Shown: positions 61,325-64,000 of the stretch, piece after piece | Position numbering within the stretch: position 1 is the first letter of the stretch | Layout: each line of letters starts with the position of its first letter | Origin: Prevotella sp. | GTDB taxonomy: Bacteria; Bacteroidota; Bacteroidia; Bacteroidales; Bacteroidaceae | Direction: 5' to 3' | Assembly (NCBI GenBank): GCA_017460515.1 | Contig: JAFUAY010000038.1 | Coordinates: forward strand, 1 to 64,000 | DNA: 64,000 bases | The notes under the pieces: model-generated | Databases searched by the model: none | Told to the model about the DNA's origin: nothing | What the model saw: the letters and a program-made list of their open reading frames with translations, nothing else | Position numbers and translations under genes: made by a program

Positions 61325-61355
61325 CAAAGTTAAGAAAAATATTTGACATGACAAG
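61325..61355 (-). promoter_or_regulatory. Promoter of the 89-aa gene
   Basis: Minus strand: CTTG (61352-61355, one mismatch to TTTG), 19-bp spacer, TAACTTTG (61325-61332). Confidence 0.55.
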
Positions 61356-61406
61356 CACATTATTCAAAAAAAAACTTAATTCTATTTTTTTTTCAATTTT
61401 ATTGAG

Positions 61407-61414
61407 TATCTTTG
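61407..61414 (+). promoter_or_regulatory. -7 element of the phosphofructokinase gene
   Basis: TATCTTTG, 44 bp before the ATG; the -33 region is a T tract (61384-61393) without an exact TTTG. Confidence 0.55.
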
Positions 61415-61458
61415 CGACTCGAAATAAACATTTCTTTTGAACTAAATAATTATCAATT

Positions 61459-63096
61459 ATGCAAAAAAGTGCATTGCAGGTGGCAAGAGCCGCCTATCAG
61501 CCCAAGTTGCCACGTGGACTTCAGGGTGCTGTGAAAGCTGTGGAAGGTGCTCCTACACAGAGTGTTGACAATCAGGAAGAAATCAAGGCTCTCTTCCCCA
61601 ATACCTACGGAATGCCTCTCGTAGAGTTCGTTCCCGGCGAAGAGAAGAGCTATGAGCCCATGAACGTGGGTATCATCCTCAGTGGTGGACAGGCTCCTGG
61701 TGGTCACAACGTGATTACAGGTCTGTTTGATGCTGTCAAGAAACTGAATCCTGCCAACCGTCTCTATGGCTTCATTCTCGGTCCTGGCGGTTTGGTAGAC
61801 CATAACTATATGGAGCTGACCAAGGAGATCGTTGACGAGTATCGCAATACGGGCGGTTTCGACATGATTGGCTCTGGACGTACGAAGCTTGAGAAGGTTG
61901 ACCAGTTCGAGAAGGGACTTGAAATCATCCGTGAGCTCGGTATCAAGGCAATCGTTATCATCGGCGGTGATGACTCTAACACCAATGCTTGTGTGCTGGC
62001 TGAGTACTATGCTGCCAAGAACTATGGCGTTCAGGTGATTGGCTGTCCTAAGACCATCGACGGTGACCTGAAGAACTCTCAGATTGAGACATCATTCGGT
62101 TTCGACACCGCTTGTAAGACTTATTCTGAGCTGATTGGTAATATTGAGCGCGACTGTAACTCAGCCCGTAAGTACTGGCACTTCATCAAGGTGATGGGTC
62201 GCTCGGCTTCTCATATCGCACTGGAGTGCGCTCTGCAGACTCAGCCAAACATCTGTCTGATCTCAGAGGAAATCGAAGAGAAGGCTATGAGCCTTGACGA
62301 TATTGTTGAGTATATCGCTAATGCTGTGGCTCAGCGTGCTGCCGATGGCAACAACTTCGGTACTGTAATTATCCCAGAGGGCGTGATTGAGTTTATTCCT
62401 GCCATCAAGAAGCTCATCTCTCAGTTGAACGACGTGCTGGCTCTGCCTGAGGCAAAGGAAATCAGCCGTGATGAGCAGGTAGACTTCGCTAAGAGTCACC
62501 TGACAGCTGAGAACCTCGCTGTGTTCAACAGCCTGCCCGTTGGTGTGGCTCGTCAGCTGGCTCTCGACCGCGATCCTCACGGAAACGTTCAGGTATCACT
62601 CATCGAGACCGAGAAGCTGCTCTCTACCATGGTGGCTCAGAAGTTGGAGAAGATGAAGAAGGAAGGCAAGTACACAGGTAAGTTCGGCACTCAGCACCAC
62701 TTCTTCGGTTATGAGGGCCGTTGCGCAGCTCCTTCTAACTTCGATGCTGACTATTGCTATGCATTGGGAACCAGCGCTGCCCAGCTGATTGCTGCCGGAA
62801 AGACTGGCTACATGGCCATTGTGAAGAATACGACTGCTCCTGCCGACGAATGGAAGGCTGGCGGTGTGCCCATCACGATGATGATGAACATGGAGAAACG
62901 TGCCGGTGAGATGAAACCAGTGATTCGCAAGGCTCTCGTTGAACTCGACGGCGCTCCCTTCAAGGCATTCGCTGCAGAGCGTGACCGCTGGGCTCGTGAG
63001 ACAGCCTATGTATATCCCGGTCCTATCCAGTACTGGGGTCCCACAGAGGTTTGTGACCAGCCTACGAAAACACTGGCTCTGGAACAGGCCAAGTAA
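61459..63096 (+). CDS. pfp: Diphosphate-fructose-6-phosphate 1-phosphotransferase (PPi-PFK)
   Basis: 545 aa, the long form. [18 protein letters not shown] (phosphate loop), [12 protein letters not shown] with the GGDD that selects pyrophosphate over [11 protein letters not shown] catalytic motif, [24 protein letters not shown]. Reversible glycolytic step using PPi, common in anaerobic Bacteroidetes. Monocistronic: own promoter and a strong terminator. Confidence 0.95.
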   Translation: MQKSALQVARAAYQPKLPRGLQGAVKAVEGAPTQSVDNQEEIKALFPNTYGMPLVEFVPGEEKSYEPMNVGIILSGGQAPGGHNVITGLFDAVKKLNPANRLYGFILGPGGLVDHNYMELTKEIVDEYRNTGGFDMIGSGRTKLEKVDQFEKGLEIIRELGIKAIVIIGGDDSNTNACVLAEYYAAKNYGVQVIGCPKTIDGDLKNSQIETSFGFDTACKTYSELIGNIERDCNSARKYWHFIKVMGRSASHIALECALQTQPNICLISEEIEEKAMSLDDIVEYIANAVAQRAADGNNFGTVIIPEGVIEFIPAIKKLISQLNDVLALPEAKEISRDEQVDFAKSHLTAENLAVFNSLPVGVARQLALDRDPHGNVQVSLIETEKLLSTMVAQKLEKMKKEGKYTGKFGTQHHFFGYEGRCAAPSNFDADYCYALGTSAAQLIAAGKTGYMAIVKNTTAPADEWKAGGVPITMMMNMEKRAGEMKPVIRKALVELDGAPFKAFAAERDRWARETAYVYPGPIQYWGPTEVCDQPTKTLALEQAK

Positions 63097-63112
63097 GAAA
63101 CGAATTGTTGAG

Positions 63113-63155
63113 AACACGGAAATGACAGCAAACACCTGTCATTCCGTGTTTTCAC
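63113..63155 (+). terminator. Phosphofructokinase terminator
   Basis: Stem 63113-63128 with 63136-63150 (AACACGGA...TCCGTGTT, one bulge), loop of 7, then TTCACTTT. Ends 7-10 bp before the next ATG. Confidence 0.85.
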
Positions 63156-63161
63156 TTTATT

Positions 63162-64000
63162 ATGACTGAGAAAAGAAAAACTATATCTTCCAAAACAAGG
63201 CATACGTCGCCTGTCCGTCATAAGCGTCAGGGCTTGTTCGTCAGGATGCTTCAGTTGCTTCCCGACTGGGCTTATTGGATTGGCGGAGCAGCAGTGGTGG
63301 CTGTCTATGTGTGGTTTTTCTATTATTTCTTCGTGTCTCCCTTCGGATTCCGATGGAGAGCACTCTATGGCGACTTGAGCAGTCCTGATGGGTATGAGAT
63401 TCATGGCATTGACATCTCGCACTATCAGGGAACAATTGACTGGGAAGTGCTTCGTAATCAAGGTATGATAGACAAGTGTCCCATTCGCTTCGTAATGATC
63501 AAGGCAACAGAAGGCTCCAGTAGGGTGGACCCCAAGTTCAAGGACAACTTCGAACAGTCCTTGGAGTACGGATTCACACGCGGCGCCTACCATTTCTACA
63601 GCATCCACTCAGAAGCTCGTCAGCAGGCACAGTTCTATATAGATAATGTGAAACTGTTACGTGGCGACCTGCCGCCCGTTCTCGACGTGGAGCATAAGCC
63701 AACTCATCAGACCGACGAGGAATTTAAGATGAGTGTGCTGGAGTGGCTCGAAATCATTGAAAATCATTATGGGGTAAAGCCCATCATCTATACCTATTAT
63801 AAATTTAAGATGCAATACCTCTCGGAAGAGGTCTTCGACCAGTATCCGTATTGGATTGCACACTACTACGTGGACAGCGTGGAATATCGCGGTGCATGGA
63901 AATTCTGGCAGTATACCGACGTAGGCAGACTGCCGGGCATCAAGGGATATGTGGATTTCGATATCTACAACGGTTCCTACTACGACTTGCGACAGCTCAC
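63162..64000 (+). CDS. GH25 lysozyme (partial, runs off the window)
   Basis: 279 codons from ATG 63162 and still open at the right edge. Basic N-terminus, one transmembrane anchor (about 33-55, WAYWIGGAAVVAVYVW), then a GH25 (Chalaropsis-type) muramidase barrel: IHGIDISHYQGTIDW, FVMIKATEGSS, GAYHFYS, PPVLDVEHKP with the catalytic Asp/Glu pair, PIIYTYYKF, YWIAHYY, KFWQYTDVGRLPGIKGYVD. It cleaves the beta-1,4 link between MurNAc and GlcNAc, here as a membrane-tethered periplasmic enzyme. Confidence 0.92.
   Translation, partial: MTEKRKTISSKTRHTSPVRHKRQGLFVRMLQLLPDWAYWIGGAAVVAVYVWFFYYFFVSPFGFRWRALYGDLSSPDGYEIHGIDISHYQGTIDWEVLRNQGMIDKCPIRFVMIKATEGSSRVDPKFKDNFEQSLEYGFTRGAYHFYSIHSEARQQAQFYIDNVKLLRGDLPPVLDVEHKPTHQTDEEFKMSVLEWLEIIENHYGVKPIIYTYYKFKMQYLSEEVFDQYPYWIAHYYVDSVEYRGAWKFWQYTDVGRLPGIKGYVDFDIYNGSYYDLRQL

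Overview
The window looks like chromosome of a gut or rumen Bacteroidota, most probably Prevotella/Segatella or a close relative. Reasons: nearly every intergenic promoter has the Bacteroidetes form TTTG-N19/20-TAnnTTTG; Shine-Dalgarno sites are weak; secreted proteins carry T9SS-type C-terminal tails and a porD gene is present; TonB receptor, propeller-type sensor kinase and xylanase families are those of this phylum; and the core genes match that group closely.

Layout. 1-24 kb is mostly housekeeping: the end of a T7-lysozyme-like amidase, an S41 protease lipoprotein, a large MscS channel, the GGGtGRT/NifU-like pair, dnaB, a permuted NlpC/P60 lipoprotein, a beta-helix surface protein, a DUF3127 OB-fold protein, dnaN, a DnaQ-type exonuclease, coaBC-porD-recN, a degenerate trypsin/TPR protein with a LolA-like partner, a degenerate nucleotidyltransferase, and a LacI-uxaA-NhaC hexuronate operon. 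24.2-39.4 kb is one tightly packed seven-gene operon: response-regulator/PP2C phosphatase, WD40 membrane protein, propeller sensor whose kinase domain lacks the phosphoacceptor His, a soluble kinase that has it, an RsbW-like ATPase, a TonB-dependent receptor and a dimodular NRPS (A-T-C-A-T-TE). This is the strongest candidate for an undescribed system: a sensing/partner-switching circuit wired to a small-peptide synthetase and an outer-membrane receptor.

39.5-44.4 kb holds an AAA ATPase and iorA-iorB-aminotransferase (aryl-2-oxoacid metabolism), followed by tRNA-Ser(CGA). 44.6-48.9 kb is a xylan/pentose region: a six-copy 22-bp palindromic repeat, a GH10 xylanase with an in-frame TGA, and a pentulokinase. 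49-54.5 kb is accessory DNA: a RAYT transposase with an internal 30-bp tandem repeat, a truncated and frameshifted DNA methyltransferase fused to a lipoprotein stub, a DUF262-HNH nuclease with an EcoRI-type adenine methyltransferase, a promoter-to-terminator structured RNA resembling 6S RNA, and tRNA-Arg(TCT). 54.6-64 kb returns to housekeeping: a PP2C-like protein, ygiQ, a peptidoglycan amidase, an acyltransferase, two small unknowns, PPi-dependent phosphofructokinase and a GH25 lysozyme cut by the window end.

All calls come from reading the sequence; no database search was run. Family names rest on motifs recognised by eye.
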